A stretch of DNA of 64,000 nt. Source: Litchfieldia alkalitelluris (GTDB lineage Bacteria > Bacillota > Bacilli > Bacillales > Bacillaceae_L). The translations under genes and the position numbers were made by a program. The stretch lies in assembly GCF_002019645.1 (NCBI RefSeq), contig NZ_KV917374.1, forward strand, positions 2,430,696 to 2,494,695. The letters run 5' to 3'. The stretch's first letter is position 1. Every line of letters begins with the position of its first letter. The notes beneath the pieces are model-generated. The model searched no databases and was not told the DNA's origin. It saw nothing but the letters and a program-made list of their open reading frames with translations. Below, one piece after another: positions 7,400 to 16,431 of this stretch.

Positions 7400-9716
7400 A
7401 AGTTTGGTGGTAATTTGGGATAACCTAAAAGGTCAACATGTTTATTTGGCCTTTTCAGTTATCCTCGGTATATTAGTCCCTTATTTTCATGGTCATTTTC
7501 TGATGATCTTCGTTACATTCCTCTATCTCACTTATCTTTTTCTTCAAAAGAAACGAACCTTTCTGTCCCTTTCATTTATAACAATTCTTAGCTTTACAAT
7601 ATATTTTGTCATAGTTGATCAAAACAACCATTCAATCCTTCAGCAAGAAGAAACTGATTTAATGTTTGAAATTATATCTCCAATACATTTTGATGGTTCA
7701 AAATTATCAACGACAATTAAAACGGCTGAGGGAGAAAAACTTCAATTAGCGTATTTTGCCAAGTCAGAAAAAGAGTTACACAAGCTAACTAATCAGTCAA
7801 TTGGTACTAGGTGTTCACTTTCGGGTGAACTAATAAAACCAGCCATAGCTAGAAATCCGAATGCATTTAATTATCGGGAATATTTATATCAGAAGAAAAT
7901 TCATTGGATTTTTCAACCACGTAATTGGTCAGTAGAACAATGCCAAAAGAGTAAACAGTCTTTAAAGAACTTGTTAATAAATCAGCGTCTTAAAGGAATT
8001 CAATTAGTTGAAGCATATTATCCAATAGAAGTTGTTGGAATTGTCCAAGCTTTAATCTTTGGTGAGAGAAAACAGATTGAAGAGGACGTTTTAGCTTCTT
8101 ATCAGTCTCTTGGCCTCGTTCACTTATTAGCGATATCTGGACTTCATGTAAGTTTTATCACTGCGATGCTATTTTATGTTTTAATAAAAGTTGGAATTAC
8201 TAGGGAAAGAACCTCAACTATTTTACTTATTTTCTTACCGTTTTATACGATCGTAGCAGGTGGTGCTCCTTCGGTTATAAGAGCATGCCTAATGGCGAGT
8301 TTATTTATCATAAGTGTAAGGTGGAGGAGTAAACTTTCTCCATTAGATGCCTTAAGTATTGCTTGTGGCGTTATGCTTTTGTATAATCCTTATGTTCTTT
8401 TTAATGTCGGCTTTCAACTATCATTTATTGTTACCTTCTCATTGGTGTTGTCTAGTCGATTTATTTTAAAGAATAACTCTTATGTTGTTACCTTGGTCAA
8501 AGTATCTGTAATCGCACAACTAGGAGCATTTCCGGTCATATTGTATTACTTCTACGAGATTTCCTTTATTAGCATTCCTTTAAATATCGTCTTCGTCCCC
8601 CTGTATTCAATCATTATCCTGCCTTTAACACTTCTTTCTTTAATCGTACTAATTATTTTTGCACCTCTTGGTAAAATCTTAGTTGGCGTCATTTCTTTCA
8701 TAATTAAGATGGTGAATTTTTTTGTGGTGTGGGTTTCTGAAGGACCTAATACAATCGTATTCGGTAAGCCTTCACTTATAATCATTATTTGTTATGTAAT
8801 CACAATATTTATCCTCTTTTTATACTGGGAATTAAACAAAAAATTACAGAAAGCACTCCTGTCTTTAGGTATTGTTACTGGTCTTCATTTATTTAGTCCA
8901 TATCTAAATCCATACGGTCAAGTAACAATGTTGGATATAGGTCAGGGTGACACCATTTATATTGAACTGCCATTCAGACGCGCAGTTTATTTGCTGGATG
9001 TAACTGAAGTATCTTCTTTTGAACAAGAAGATTGGAAAAAGCGCAAAAATCAGTTTTCCGTCAGTAAAGAAATAATTCTTCCTTTTTTAAAATCAAGAGG
9101 AGTTAAATCTATCGATAAACTAATCATCACTCACGGTGATTTCGATCATATGGGTGGTGCTGAGACCATCATTGACCACGTTAATGTGGAGGAACTGGTA
9201 CTAGGAGAAACGAAGGAGAAAAATGAATTAGAGAAACTATTAATTGAAAAGGCAAGGAAGAATAATATTCCACTTCAGTTTGTCGGTCGAGGTGATTATT
9301 GGTCTGAATCAAATTATTCATTTTATGTTTTGGCTCCAATGGGTGAAGAGGCTACAGCTAATAATCAATCGATTGTTTTGTACACCAAACTAGGAACAAA
9401 AAGCTGGCTGTTTACAGGAGATTTAGAAGAAGAGGGTGAACAAGCATTTGTTGCCGGTTATCAGATGGTCGTTGATGTGTTAAAAATAGGACATCATGGA
9501 AGTAAAACGTCTTCAACGGAGATCTTTATTGACCAATTAAAGCCAAAGATAGGGTTAATATCTGTTGGTAAAAATAATCGATATGGCCATCCGGATGATC
9601 AAGTAATTGAACGTTTGACGGAGAAAGAGGTTAAGGTATTGCGAACGGATCTTAATGGAGCCATTACTTTTCATTTTACGAAAAAGGGAGGAACCTTTTC
9701 GGTGATGATTCCATAA
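7362..9716 (+). CDS. comEC: DNA uptake channel protein ComEC
   Basis: Polytopic membrane protein proposed to form the channel that takes single-stranded DNA into the cytoplasm. The 784 residues contain N-terminal membrane segments and an OB-like region, the central competence domain (about residues 220-500, many hydrophobic helices, LLAISGLHVSF motif), and a C-terminal metallo-beta-lactamase-like domain with THGDFDHMGG (about residue 587) and KIGHHGS. The start overlaps comEB by 38 bp with only a weak SD; an internal start cannot be excluded. Confidence 0.95.
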   Translation: MNKQINYLLPIYKSLVVIWDNLKGQHVYLAFSVILGILVPYFHGHFLMIFVTFLYLTYLFLQKKRTFLSLSFITILSFTIYFVIVDQNNHSILQQEETDLMFEIISPIHFDGSKLSTTIKTAEGEKLQLAYFAKSEKELHKLTNQSIGTRCSLSGELIKPAIARNPNAFNYREYLYQKKIHWIFQPRNWSVEQCQKSKQSLKNLLINQRLKGIQLVEAYYPIEVVGIVQALIFGERKQIEEDVLASYQSLGLVHLLAISGLHVSFITAMLFYVLIKVGITRERTSTILLIFLPFYTIVAGGAPSVIRACLMASLFIISVRWRSKLSPLDALSIACGVMLLYNPYVLFNVGFQLSFIVTFSLVLSSRFILKNNSYVVTLVKVSVIAQLGAFPVILYYFYEISFISIPLNIVFVPLYSIIILPLTLLSLIVLIIFAPLGKILVGVISFIIKMVNFFVVWVSEGPNTIVFGKPSLIIIICYVITIFILFLYWELNKKLQKALLSLGIVTGLHLFSPYLNPYGQVTMLDIGQGDTIYIELPFRRAVYLLDVTEVSSFEQEDWKKRKNQFSVSKEIILPFLKSRGVKSIDKLIITHGDFDHMGGAETIIDHVNVEELVLGETKEKNELEKLLIEKARKNNIPLQFVGRGDYWSESNYSFYVLAPMGEEATANNQSIVLYTKLGTKSWLFTGDLEEEGEQAFVAGYQMVVDVLKIGHHGSKTSSTEIFIDQLKPKIGLISVGKNNRYGHPDDQVIERLTEKEVKVLRTDLNGAITFHFTKKGGTFSVMIP

Positions 9717-9797
9717 GATATTTTATACTTAACAATGATGCTGCCTGATAGCGATTACTTACCTAAAAAAGGTTATTTTCTAAACCTTCAAAATGAC

Positions 9798-9831
9798 GAA
9801 AAAAAAAGAGACTGAATGGATTCCAGTCCCT
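9798..9831 (-). terminator. Terminator for yqzM (minus strand)
   Basis: Read on the minus strand, GGGACTGG and the complementary CAGTCTC form a stem followed by a run of T (the plus-strand A-run at 9800-9807). It lies 30 bases past the yqzM stop and can also face comEC transcription. Confidence 0.7.
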
Positions 9832-9859
9832 TTTCAAGTGTTTTATGTACAGTTATACA

Positions 9860-9994
9860 TTAAGATCCTATTAACTTAATGACTGTTCCAATAACAAATA
9901 TAGTAGCAAAGAAACCAAATGAAACGATGAAACCAACACCAGAATCAACGGCATCATTTCGTTTTGTTTGCACGCTTTTTTCAAATTCGTTCAT
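9860..9994 (-). CDS. yqzM: Small membrane protein YqzM (44 aa)
   Basis: A 44-residue protein beginning MNEFEKSVQTKRNDAVDSG followed by a single hydrophobic helix (GFIVSFGFFATIFVIGTVIK) and ending LIGS. It matches my memory of B. subtilis YqzM, which sits at the same place between comEC and holA on the opposite strand. A GGAGGG Shine-Dalgarno site lies just upstream of the ATG. Function unknown. It is short enough to be missed by length-filtered gene calling. Confidence 0.88.
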   Translation of the reverse strand: MNEFEKSVQTKRNDAVDSGVGFIVSFGFFATIFVIGTVIKLIGS

Positions 9995-10173
9995 TTTTTA
10001 ACCCTCCTGCCTCAACGGTATGTGGCAATACTTTAAATTAATTATATCACGAAATTTTCTCATGTATTAGTATAAGATAATTTCGAAAAAAAATCTACAT
10101 CTTCTATTTCCTATACTGACAACTGTTGCTACAAATAGTTCACTTATGACCGGGAATGCTAGTAGTAAGGAAA

Positions 10174-10266
10174 TATAATCGTTAATGAGCATGTTACCTA
10201 GGGCAATGCTTATTAACGTTCATTATAGATGGGGAATTGGCCTTGGTCAATTCCCCTTAGTTTTTC
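10174..10266 (+). ncRNA. Candidate small structured RNA with terminator
   Basis: A TATAAT hexamer (10174-10179) is followed at once by a 14 bp inverted repeat (CGTTAATGAGCAT with ATGCTTATTAACG, 10180-10218) and then a second hairpin, GGGGAATTG with CAATTCCCC, followed by TTAGTTTTT (10231-10265). This has the shape of an independent short transcript with its own terminator, in a 290-base gap before holA. No good -35 element is visible, so it could instead be a comEC trailer or holA leader structure. Confidence 0.4.
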
Positions 10267-10369
10267 GTTGAAATTAAAGTCAAACTCAGATACGATTAAG
10301 AAGAGACTAGTGGGGATATTAACTGCTTTATGTCTTCAACATACATAATTAAGATTTCGGAGAAAACTA

Positions 10370-11380
10370 ATGAACCTAGAGATATGGAAAAATATAAAAA
10401 GAAATAATATTTCTTCAACATACCTATTATATGGCACAGAGTCATTTTTAATTAATGAGACAAAAGATTTACTTATTAGTAAAGTTTTAACAGAAGAGGA
10501 AAAAGATTTTAATTTATCAGTTTATGATCTGGAGGAAGTGCCAGTGGAAGTAGCGATTGAGGATGCTGAAACTCTTCCTTTTTTGGGTGATAAAAGAATT
10601 GTCCTTCTTAAAAATCCGTCATTTTTAACTTCCGAAAAAGCAAAGGTGGAGCATAATACTTCAAAGCTTGAAGAGTATCTGAATGCACCTGCTCCTTTCT
10701 CAATTTTAATTTTAATTGCACCGTATGCAAAGCTTGATGAACGAAAGAAGATAACTAAGTTATTGAAGCGACAGGCAGAAGTATTAGAAGCTAATACTTT
10801 AAACGAAAAAGAGTTAATAACGTGGATTCGTGAAAGAGCCTCGCTTAATGGTGTAACAATTACAGATTCCGCGATAAGCTTAGTTCTTCAATTATCTGGT
10901 ACCCATTTATCGATGCTTACACAAGAAATTGATAAAATGAGTTTGTTTGTAGGAATTAATGGTCAAATCGATGAGGGTGTTGTAAGCTCACTTGTGCCTA
11001 GAACGATCGAGCAAAATATTTTTTCATTGATTGAAAATATTGTTCAAAGAAATCTAGATGTAGCTTTAAGAATTTTTTATGATCTTATAAGAAATAATGA
11101 AGAGCCTATCAAGATATTAGCGTTGTTAGCCACTCAATTTAGGTTACTGCTTCATGTGAAGGAATTTTCTAAAAAAGGTTATGGACAGCAACAGATAGCA
11201 GGACATTTGAAGGTTCATCCATTTCGTGTGAAGTTAGCAGCGGGACAGGCTAATCTTTTTTCTGAGGAAGAACTTGTTGGGATTATGTCTCAGATTGCTG
11301 AAATGGATTATGAGATGAAGAGTGGGAAAATGGATAAGCAGCTTATTTTAGAGTTGTTTATTATGAGGTTGGCTAGGTGA
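10370..11380 (+). CDS. holA: DNA polymerase III delta subunit
   Basis: Clamp-loader subunit that opens the sliding clamp. The 336-residue sequence shows the family start (YLLYGTESFLINET), the PFLGDKRIVLLKNP block, and the C-terminal collar region with YEMKSGKMDK near the end. It matches B. subtilis YqeN in place and length. The ATG at 10370 has GGAGAAAAC upstream. The gene ends just before repeat C2. Confidence 0.92.
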   Translation: MNLEIWKNIKRNNISSTYLLYGTESFLINETKDLLISKVLTEEEKDFNLSVYDLEEVPVEVAIEDAETLPFLGDKRIVLLKNPSFLTSEKAKVEHNTSKLEEYLNAPAPFSILILIAPYAKLDERKKITKLLKRQAEVLEANTLNEKELITWIRERASLNGVTITDSAISLVLQLSGTHLSMLTQEIDKMSLFVGINGQIDEGVVSSLVPRTIEQNIFSLIENIVQRNLDVALRIFYDLIRNNEEPIKILALLATQFRLLLHVKEFSKKGYGQQQIAGHLKVHPFRVKLAAGQANLFSEEELVGIMSQIAEMDYEMKSGKMDKQLILELFIMRLAR

Positions 11381-11401
11381 GGGTAAGGGTTTAATTATAT
11401 G

Positions 11402-11609
11402 ACTACCCTGAAAAAAGAAATGCGGAAGGCGCTCGTTCATCGGCGACAGGCATAAGACAAGCCGGCTAGAAGGTTGCTCTTTAACCTTCTAGATGGATTG
11501 ACTTATGACCCCGAGCCGATAGCGCCTGGAGCTAGACACTAAGCTAAGTATAAATTACTAACTTTTTCATTCTCCATGGTGCGAATATGCGAATATTATA
11601 CGCATGGAG
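11402..11609 (-). repeat. Repeat unit C2 (reverse orientation)
   Basis: Starts with CTACCCTGA at 11402 and carries payload C to about 11540, then CATTCTCCATGGTGCG and an ATGCG/CGCAT palindrome before the next boundary motif at 11610. In the central stem TAGAAGGTT pairs with AACCTTCTA, whereas C1 has AAGAAGGTT with AACCTTCTT, so both arms changed together. CATAAG pairs with CTTATG where C1 has TATAAG with CTTATA. Confidence 0.9.
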
Positions 11610-11773
11610 GTCTACCCTGAAAATAACTTTGGTTGTGGAGTTCCATGAGCTGCGATCCACTTGCTTTCCGCGGGGTGGTCCGTGAGCCTCCTCGTCGCCT
11701 GGGGGCTCCTGTGGGGTCTCACGAGACCACTGGATCCCGCAGGAGTCAAGCGGCTCTTCGCTCATTCCGCATT
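11610..11773 (-). repeat. Repeat unit A3 (reverse orientation)
   Basis: Boundary motif GTCTACCCTGA at 11610-11620, then payload A reading GTGGAGTTCCATGAGCTGCG to CTCATTCCGCA. This copy ends the array; no boundary motif is seen downstream, and 76 unremarkable bases separate it from the rpsT terminator. Confidence 0.9.
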
Positions 11774-11850
11774 GAGTGTTCACTAAATTTCGGATCTAAG
11801 TGATATCTGGACCGTAAGAATTAACACAATCGTCTATATCGGCCCAAAAT

Positions 11851-11880
11851 AAAAAACGACTCAGAACGAGTCGTTTTTAT
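11851..11880 (-). terminator. rpsT terminator
   Basis: Perfect stem AAAACGACTC / GAGTCGTTTT with a 5-base loop and T-run on the minus strand, abutting the rpsT stop codon. Confidence 0.92.
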
Positions 11881-12143
11881 TATGCGTTTTGGCTGTTTAG
11901 CTTTTTAGCTAAGCGAGATTTTTGGCGAGCTGCTGTGTTCTTATGAATAAGACCTTTACGAGCTGCTTTGTCAAGCTTGCTAGAAGCTTCTAAGTAAGCT
12001 GCCTTTGCGTTATCGTCATTAAGAGTAGCTTTAGCTTCGAAGTTTTTAACTGCAGAACGCGTTGCTGATTTTACAGAAGCGTTTTGAGCACGACGCTCAC
12101 TGCTAGTTTTTACACGTTTAATAGCTGATTTAATATTTGGCAT
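11880..12143 (-). CDS. rpsT: 30S ribosomal protein S20
   Basis: Primary 16S rRNA-binding protein of the small subunit. The 87 residues show the typical [15 protein letters not shown]-like start, a Lys/Ala-rich helical bundle and the [17 protein letters not shown] end. SD GGGAGGTG is 7 bases upstream. It is the only minus-strand gene between comER/yqzM and yqeW and has its own terminator. Confidence 0.98.
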   Translation of the reverse strand: MPNIKSAIKRVKTSSERRAQNASVKSATRSAVKNFEAKATLNDDNAKAAYLEASSKLDKAARKGLIHKNTAARQKSRLAKKLNSQNA

Positions 12144-12453
12144 ACTTTCACCTCCCAGACATTATCGAGGTTATATAAACTCGATCATTCACTATACCAA
12201 TTGATAAATTTTCACGTGAAAATTCAGATGTTGGAACAAATGATATTCTACCAAACGATTGCTAAGATTGCAATACAATTATCAATTCTAATCTCTTTTA
12301 ATATTTTTATTCAGGTAGACTGGCACCCCTTATGATGTTGTTTTACAAAGGCGAGCGATAGTCCCTTACAACAAAATCAACACTTAAGTGAATGAATAAT
12401 TCTATAAAAGGTAAAAATGAATGATAGATATTTAAAAAGTTGGAGGTTTTTGT
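12144..12453. other. Intergenic region between rpsT and gpr
   Basis: Divergent promoter region. On the rpsT side a small inverted repeat (ATCGAG at 12164-12169 with CTCGAT at 12180-12185) lies in the leader immediately before the SD and could affect translation. On the gpr side TGAATA (12393-12398) resembles a sporulation sigma-G -35 hexamer, but the expected CATACTA-like -10 is poorly matched, so I do not call a promoter. Nothing else recognisable. Confidence 0.5.
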
Positions 12454-13581
12454 ATGGCTGAAGAACTGGATTTAAGTAAGTTTTCAGTGCGAACTGATTT
12501 AGCGGTAGAAGCCCGTGAAATGGTCGTCGAAGAAAGAAATAAATCATTAGGTGAAAATGAAGAACCTATTTCAGATATTCGTGGAGTTATTGTTAAAGAT
12601 AAAGAGGTTGACGGAATTCTAGTATCCTCGGTTGAAATTACTGAAGAGGGCGCAAATGAGATTGGCAAGAAGCAAGGAAATTATCTAACTTTAGAGGTTC
12701 TTGGAATTCGTCAAAAAGATACAGAGCTTCAACAGAAGGTCCAAAAGGTATTTGCTAAGGAATTTAATCAATTTTTGAAAAAAATAGGTATACAAAAAGA
12801 GGCGAGCTGTCTTGTTGTTGGACTTGGGAACTGGAATGTCACACCTGATGCGTTAGGGCCTATTGCAGTTGAAAATTTAGTAATTACAAGACATTTATTT
12901 AACCTTCAGCCGGAAAGTGTCCAAGAAGGCTTTAGATCAGTAAGTGCAATTGCACCAGGAGTAATGGGGATTACTGGAATAGAAACTAGTGACATCATTT
13001 ACGGTGTAATAGAGAAATCGAAGCCTGATTTTGTTATAGCAATTGATGCTCTAGCATCAAGATCCATTGATAGAGTTAATTCTACCATTCAAATCTCAGA
13101 TACAGGTATACATCCGGGCTCGGGCGTTGGAAATAAAAGAAAAGAGCTAAGTCAAGATTCACTAGGAATCCCAGTTATTGCAATAGGAATACCAACTGTA
13201 GTGGATGCTGTTTCAATTACTAGTGATACCATTGATTACATCTTGAAGCACTTTGGACGTGAAATGAAAGAAGGGGACAAACCTTCTCGTTCTCTTGTTC
13301 CAGCAGGTCTTACTTTTGGTGAAAAGAAAAAATTAACTGACGAAGATATGCCAGGTGAAAATGAAAGAAATACATTCATGGGGATTGTAGGGAATCTTCC
13401 AGATGAGGAGAAAAGAAGACTTATTTACGAGGTGCTTTCCCCAATCGGACATAATTTAATGGTTACTCCAAAAGAAGTTGACGTGTTCATTGAAGATATG
13501 GCAAATGTAATTGCTGGCGGTTTAAATGAAGCACTTCATGGACAAATTGATGATAATAATGCAGGTGCATATACTCACTAG
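12454..13581 (+). CDS. gpr: Spore germination protease GPR
   Basis: Endopeptidase that degrades small acid-soluble spore proteins on germination (peptidase family A25). The 375-residue zymogen starts [15 protein letters not shown] followed by LAVEA, which reproduces the family autoprocessing site that removes about 15 residues in B. megaterium GPR. The conserved [24 protein letters not shown] and [16 protein letters not shown] blocks are present. SD TTGGAGG upstream of the ATG. spoIIP follows 101 bp later. Confidence 0.97.
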   Translation: MAEELDLSKFSVRTDLAVEAREMVVEERNKSLGENEEPISDIRGVIVKDKEVDGILVSSVEITEEGANEIGKKQGNYLTLEVLGIRQKDTELQQKVQKVFAKEFNQFLKKIGIQKEASCLVVGLGNWNVTPDALGPIAVENLVITRHLFNLQPESVQEGFRSVSAIAPGVMGITGIETSDIIYGVIEKSKPDFVIAIDALASRSIDRVNSTIQISDTGIHPGSGVGNKRKELSQDSLGIPVIAIGIPTVVDAVSITSDTIDYILKHFGREMKEGDKPSRSLVPAGLTFGEKKKLTDEDMPGENERNTFMGIVGNLPDEEKRRLIYEVLSPIGHNLMVTPKEVDVFIEDMANVIAGGLNEALHGQIDDNNAGAYTH

Positions 13582-13682
13582 TTAAAAATAGTATTTTTAA
13601 CTGATTAAACGACTCTATTAGTTCTACTTCTTCAAGCTTGCTCATATTGATAGTATTAGCAAAGCCTTGAAGGAGGAAGAAA

Positions 13683-14888
13683 ATGAAGAGCTATCGTAAT
13701 CACAGGATGATGGTGACGGTACGGGGGACAAGCATCACTAAAGGGATTGTTCTATTGTTTTTGGGTATCATGATTACCTTCATGATTACCGCTATAATGA
13801 CTTCCTTAAAGCCCGAATATCGTCTGGCATCATCTTCTTTAAATAATATTGCAGATACAATAACCGGGGAATCGCTAGTGCATTTACTAGGTTATGAAAA
13901 TAAATATTTTACGCAAGGCCTACCTGAGTCGAGTGCACCGCCAAACTACTCGGCCCTAGTGTTCAAGGCAGCGACAAATGTAAGTTTAGATGATCCAAGG
14001 AGTTTATTAGGACGAGAACTGCCTGGGTTTTCAATTTTCGATTCTAAAATTGTTGTTGCGGGGCAAGGGACGAATTATACCAATTTGTCTATTGAATCGT
14101 CTCCTCCACTAGAGGTTTTACTAGAGGAGCGAGAAGCCTCTCTTGATAATATTGAAAAAGAAGATCCAGATGAAGGCCAGCCTGTAACTCCACCGGAAAT
14201 GACAACTGGTGATAAAAAAGTTGTATATATTTACCACACACATTCTCGAGAATCCTATTTCCCGCATCTAAAGGTGGATACTTCGAATCCAGATAAGGCT
14301 TTCCACCCTGAAGTGAATGTGACGATGGTTGGTAAAAAACTCGCGGAAGAGTTAGAAGCAAGAGGTTTAGGTACTGAAGTAGACACATCTGATATGACAG
14401 ACATTTTGTTGAAAAATAAATGGCAATACGGTCAATCATATAATGCATCCAGATCTGTTGTAGCCTCTGCAATAAATAATAACCGAGACCTAACGTATTT
14501 AATTGATATTCATCGTGATGCTGCCAGAAAAGATGTAACAACCGTAACGATCGATGGTAAGAAATATGCGCGAACATGGTTTATCGTTGGTGGTAATAAC
14601 CCGAATGCTGAGAAAAATACGAAACTTGCTGAGGATCTGCATCACTTAATTGAAAAGAAGTTTCCTGGTTTAAGTAGAGGAGTAGAGTTAAAACAGGGTG
14701 CAGGTACCAATGGTAAATATAATCAAGATTTATCAGCGAATGCGATGTTAATTGAATTCGGTGGTGTTGACAATACAATGGATGAATTAAATCGCACGGC
14801 AAAAGCTGTTGCTGATGTACTTGCCGAATATTACTGGCAAGCTGAGAAAGTCAATGCCTCAAAGAAGGAAGATAGTAATAAAGAATAA
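13683..14888 (+). CDS. spoIIP: Stage II sporulation protein P
   Basis: Peptidoglycan amidase and endopeptidase of the SpoIID-SpoIIM-SpoIIP engulfment complex. An N-terminal membrane anchor (about residues 18-40) precedes a linker and the SpoIIP catalytic domain: YHTHSRESYFPH (about residue 186), DIHRDAARK (about 278) and the GTNGKYNQDLSANAMLIEFGG segment with the catalytic Glu. The 401 residues are full length. SD AAGGAGGAAG 5-10 bases upstream. Likely expressed with gpr under forespore control. Confidence 0.96.
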   Translation: MKSYRNHRMMVTVRGTSITKGIVLLFLGIMITFMITAIMTSLKPEYRLASSSLNNIADTITGESLVHLLGYENKYFTQGLPESSAPPNYSALVFKAATNVSLDDPRSLLGRELPGFSIFDSKIVVAGQGTNYTNLSIESSPPLEVLLEEREASLDNIEKEDPDEGQPVTPPEMTTGDKKVVYIYHTHSRESYFPHLKVDTSNPDKAFHPEVNVTMVGKKLAEELEARGLGTEVDTSDMTDILLKNKWQYGQSYNASRSVVASAINNNRDLTYLIDIHRDAARKDVTTVTIDGKKYARTWFIVGGNNPNAEKNTKLAEDLHHLIEKKFPGLSRGVELKQGAGTNGKYNQDLSANAMLIEFGGVDNTMDELNRTAKAVADVLAEYYWQAEKVNASKKEDSNKE

Positions 14889-14906
14889 ACGTAAGGGGTC
14901 GTAACA

Positions 14907-15266
14907 ATGGTTAGATTCATGATGAAATGCTCATTTATAGCCATAGTACTTTTAGTTGGTGTCTTAATTGGTATGCAACAAGCCAATGAAGGGATGAAGA
15001 AGATGAGGGGTTACGATGATCCCTCTCTTCAGGGTGCGTTTACTGTCACAAACACCAATCCAGGAGAAATTGAAGCATCTGTTCTTGGTCAGAAAGTAAC
15101 AAGTCATGATATTGACGAAAAACAAAAGCAACTGGAAGAGGTAGAAGCTTTTAATTTCTTCTCGATGGTGGGGAGAAAATTAGGTGACACTGTAAGTGCA
15201 GTTTTTGAAATGATTATGGTTGAGCTTTCAGATGGGATTGGAAAGGCCATTGAGAAAATAGGGTAA
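14907..15266 (+). CDS. yqxA: YqxA family protein (DUF3679-like)
   Basis: A 119-residue protein with one N-terminal membrane segment (MMKCSFIAIVLLVGVLIGM) and a short outward-facing domain. It occupies the position of B. subtilis yqxA, directly after spoIIP, and has a similar length; the family has no known function. SD AAGGGGTCG before the ATG. A strong hairpin terminator follows, so it closes the gpr-spoIIP-yqxA group. The symbol rests on synteny and general appearance. Confidence 0.78.
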   Translation: MVRFMMKCSFIAIVLLVGVLIGMQQANEGMKKMRGYDDPSLQGAFTVTNTNPGEIEASVLGQKVTSHDIDEKQKQLEEVEAFNFFSMVGRKLGDTVSAVFEMIMVELSDGIGKAIEKIG

Positions 15267-15279
15267 GTTTTATAGAGGT

Positions 15280-15327
15280 GTCTATCAAGTGGTTAAGGCT
15301 ACTTGGTAGACAGCTTTTTTTCTTTTT
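15280..15327 (+). terminator. Terminator after yqxA
   Basis: GTCTATCAAGT (15280-15290) pairs with ACTTGGTAGAC (15301-15311), followed by a T-rich run AGCTTTTTTTCTTTTT. It ends 4 bases before the first boundary motif of the largest repeat array. Confidence 0.9.
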
Positions 15328-15330
15328 GGT

Positions 15331-15550
15331 GTCTACCCTGAAAATAACTTTGGTGTGGAGTTCCATGAGCTGCGATCCACTTGCTTTCCGCGGGGTGGTC
15401 CGTGAGCCTCCTCGTCGCCAAGGGCGGGCTCCTGCGGGGTCTCACGAGACCACTGGATCCCGCAGGAGTCAAGTGGCTCTCCGCACATTCCACACTGAGT
15501 AAGTACCTATTTTCATTCTCCATGGTGCGAAATACATATTTAGCATGTAT
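15331..15550 (-). repeat. Repeat unit A4
   Basis: Boundary motif GTCTACCCTGA (15331) then payload A to 15497, then CATTCTCCATGGTGCG. The distance to the next boundary motif is exactly 220 bp, the same as unit A2 at 1253. The payload is nearly identical to that of A5. Confidence 0.92.
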
Positions 15551-15743
15551 GTCTACCCTGAAAAAAGAAATGCTGAAGGCGCTCGTTCATCGGCGACAGG
15601 CATAAGGCAAGCCGGCTGGAAGGTTGCTCTTTAACCTTCTAGATGGATTGACTTATGACCCCGAGCCGATAGCGCCTGAAGCTAGACACCAAGCTAAGTA
15701 TAATTTTTCATCCTCCATGGTGCTAATTTTAATTAGCATAGAT
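15551..15743 (-). repeat. Repeat unit C3
   Basis: Boundary motif at 15551, payload C at about 15561-15690, then CATCCTCCATGGTGC and the TAATTTTAATTA palindrome. Unit length is 193 bp. In the central stem TGGAAGGTT faces AACCTTCTA, keeping pairing through a G-U pair. Confidence 0.92.
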
Positions 15744-15968
15744 GTCTACCCTGAAAATAACTTTGGTGTGGAGTTCCATGAGCTGCGATCCACTTGCTTT
15801 CCGCGGGGTGGTCCGTGAGCCTCCTCGTCGCCAAGGGCGGGCTCCTGCGGGGTCTCACGAGACCACTGGATCCCGCAGGAGTCAAGTGGCTCTCCGCACA
15901 TTCCACACTAAGTAACAAGACATTTTAATTCCCATTCTACATGGTTTGAATTTTTCCTTAGCATGGGT
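15744..15968 (-). repeat. Repeat unit A5
   Basis: Boundary motif at 15744, payload A at 15766-15909. Unit length is 225 bp. The post-payload segment (CATTCTACATGGTTTG) is more diverged than in A4 although the payload itself is almost unchanged. Confidence 0.92.
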
Positions 15969-16161
15969 GTCTACCCTGAAAACAGAAATGCTGAAGGCGC
16001 TCGTTCATCGGCGACAGGCATAAGGCAAGCCGGCTGGAAGGTTGCTCTTTAACCTTCTAGATGGATTAACTTAGACCTGAGAGCCGATAGCGCCTGGAGC
16101 TAGACATTAAGCTAAGTATAATTTTTCATCCTCCATGGTGCTAATTTTAATTAGCATGGAT
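15969..16161 (-). repeat. Repeat unit C4
   Basis: Boundary motif at 15969, payload C to about 16108, then CATCCTCCATGGTGC. Unit length is 193 bp, identical to C3. One arm differs (CTTAGACCTG in place of CTTATGACC), which weakens the middle stem of this copy. Confidence 0.9.
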
Positions 16162-16431
16162 GTCTACCCTGAAAATTTGTTTTGGGGATTCGCCTACTTA
16201 GGAAAACTACCTATGATTCACTTTCTCCTTGTAATCACTAGAGCAACTAAATCATAGAGAGCCTATGATTCACTTTCTCCTTGTTTTCGCTACAGCAACT
16301 AAATCATACGTCTTGCTTTTACTTTGGCAACTGTATCAATGCCGCTGGAACAGCTAGATCCCGACTCATTATAAGCAATCTTCAAGCAAACTTTGCATAT
16401 TTCCACGCTGCTGATACTAATTAGCATGGAA
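16162..16431. repeat. Unit with two direct copies of repeat D
   Basis: Between boundary motifs at 16162 and 16432 the payload is neither A nor C. It holds two direct copies (about 16211-16256 and 16264-16309) of CTATGATTCACTTTCTCCTTG...CAACTAAATCATA, 53 bp apart. In each copy TATGATT at the start and AATCATA at the end form an inverted repeat. The reverse complement of the same sequence recurs at 57325-57405. Confidence 0.75.

Noticed and set aside
12393-12422. Sigma-G promoter before gpr
   Set aside because: TGAATA is present but the -10 region at the right distance (AATGAAT) matches CATACTA poorly.
15278-15818. Plus-strand open frames of 64-74 codons between yqxA and lepA
   Set aside because: They run through a terminator and repeat units A4, C3 and A5; no coding signature.
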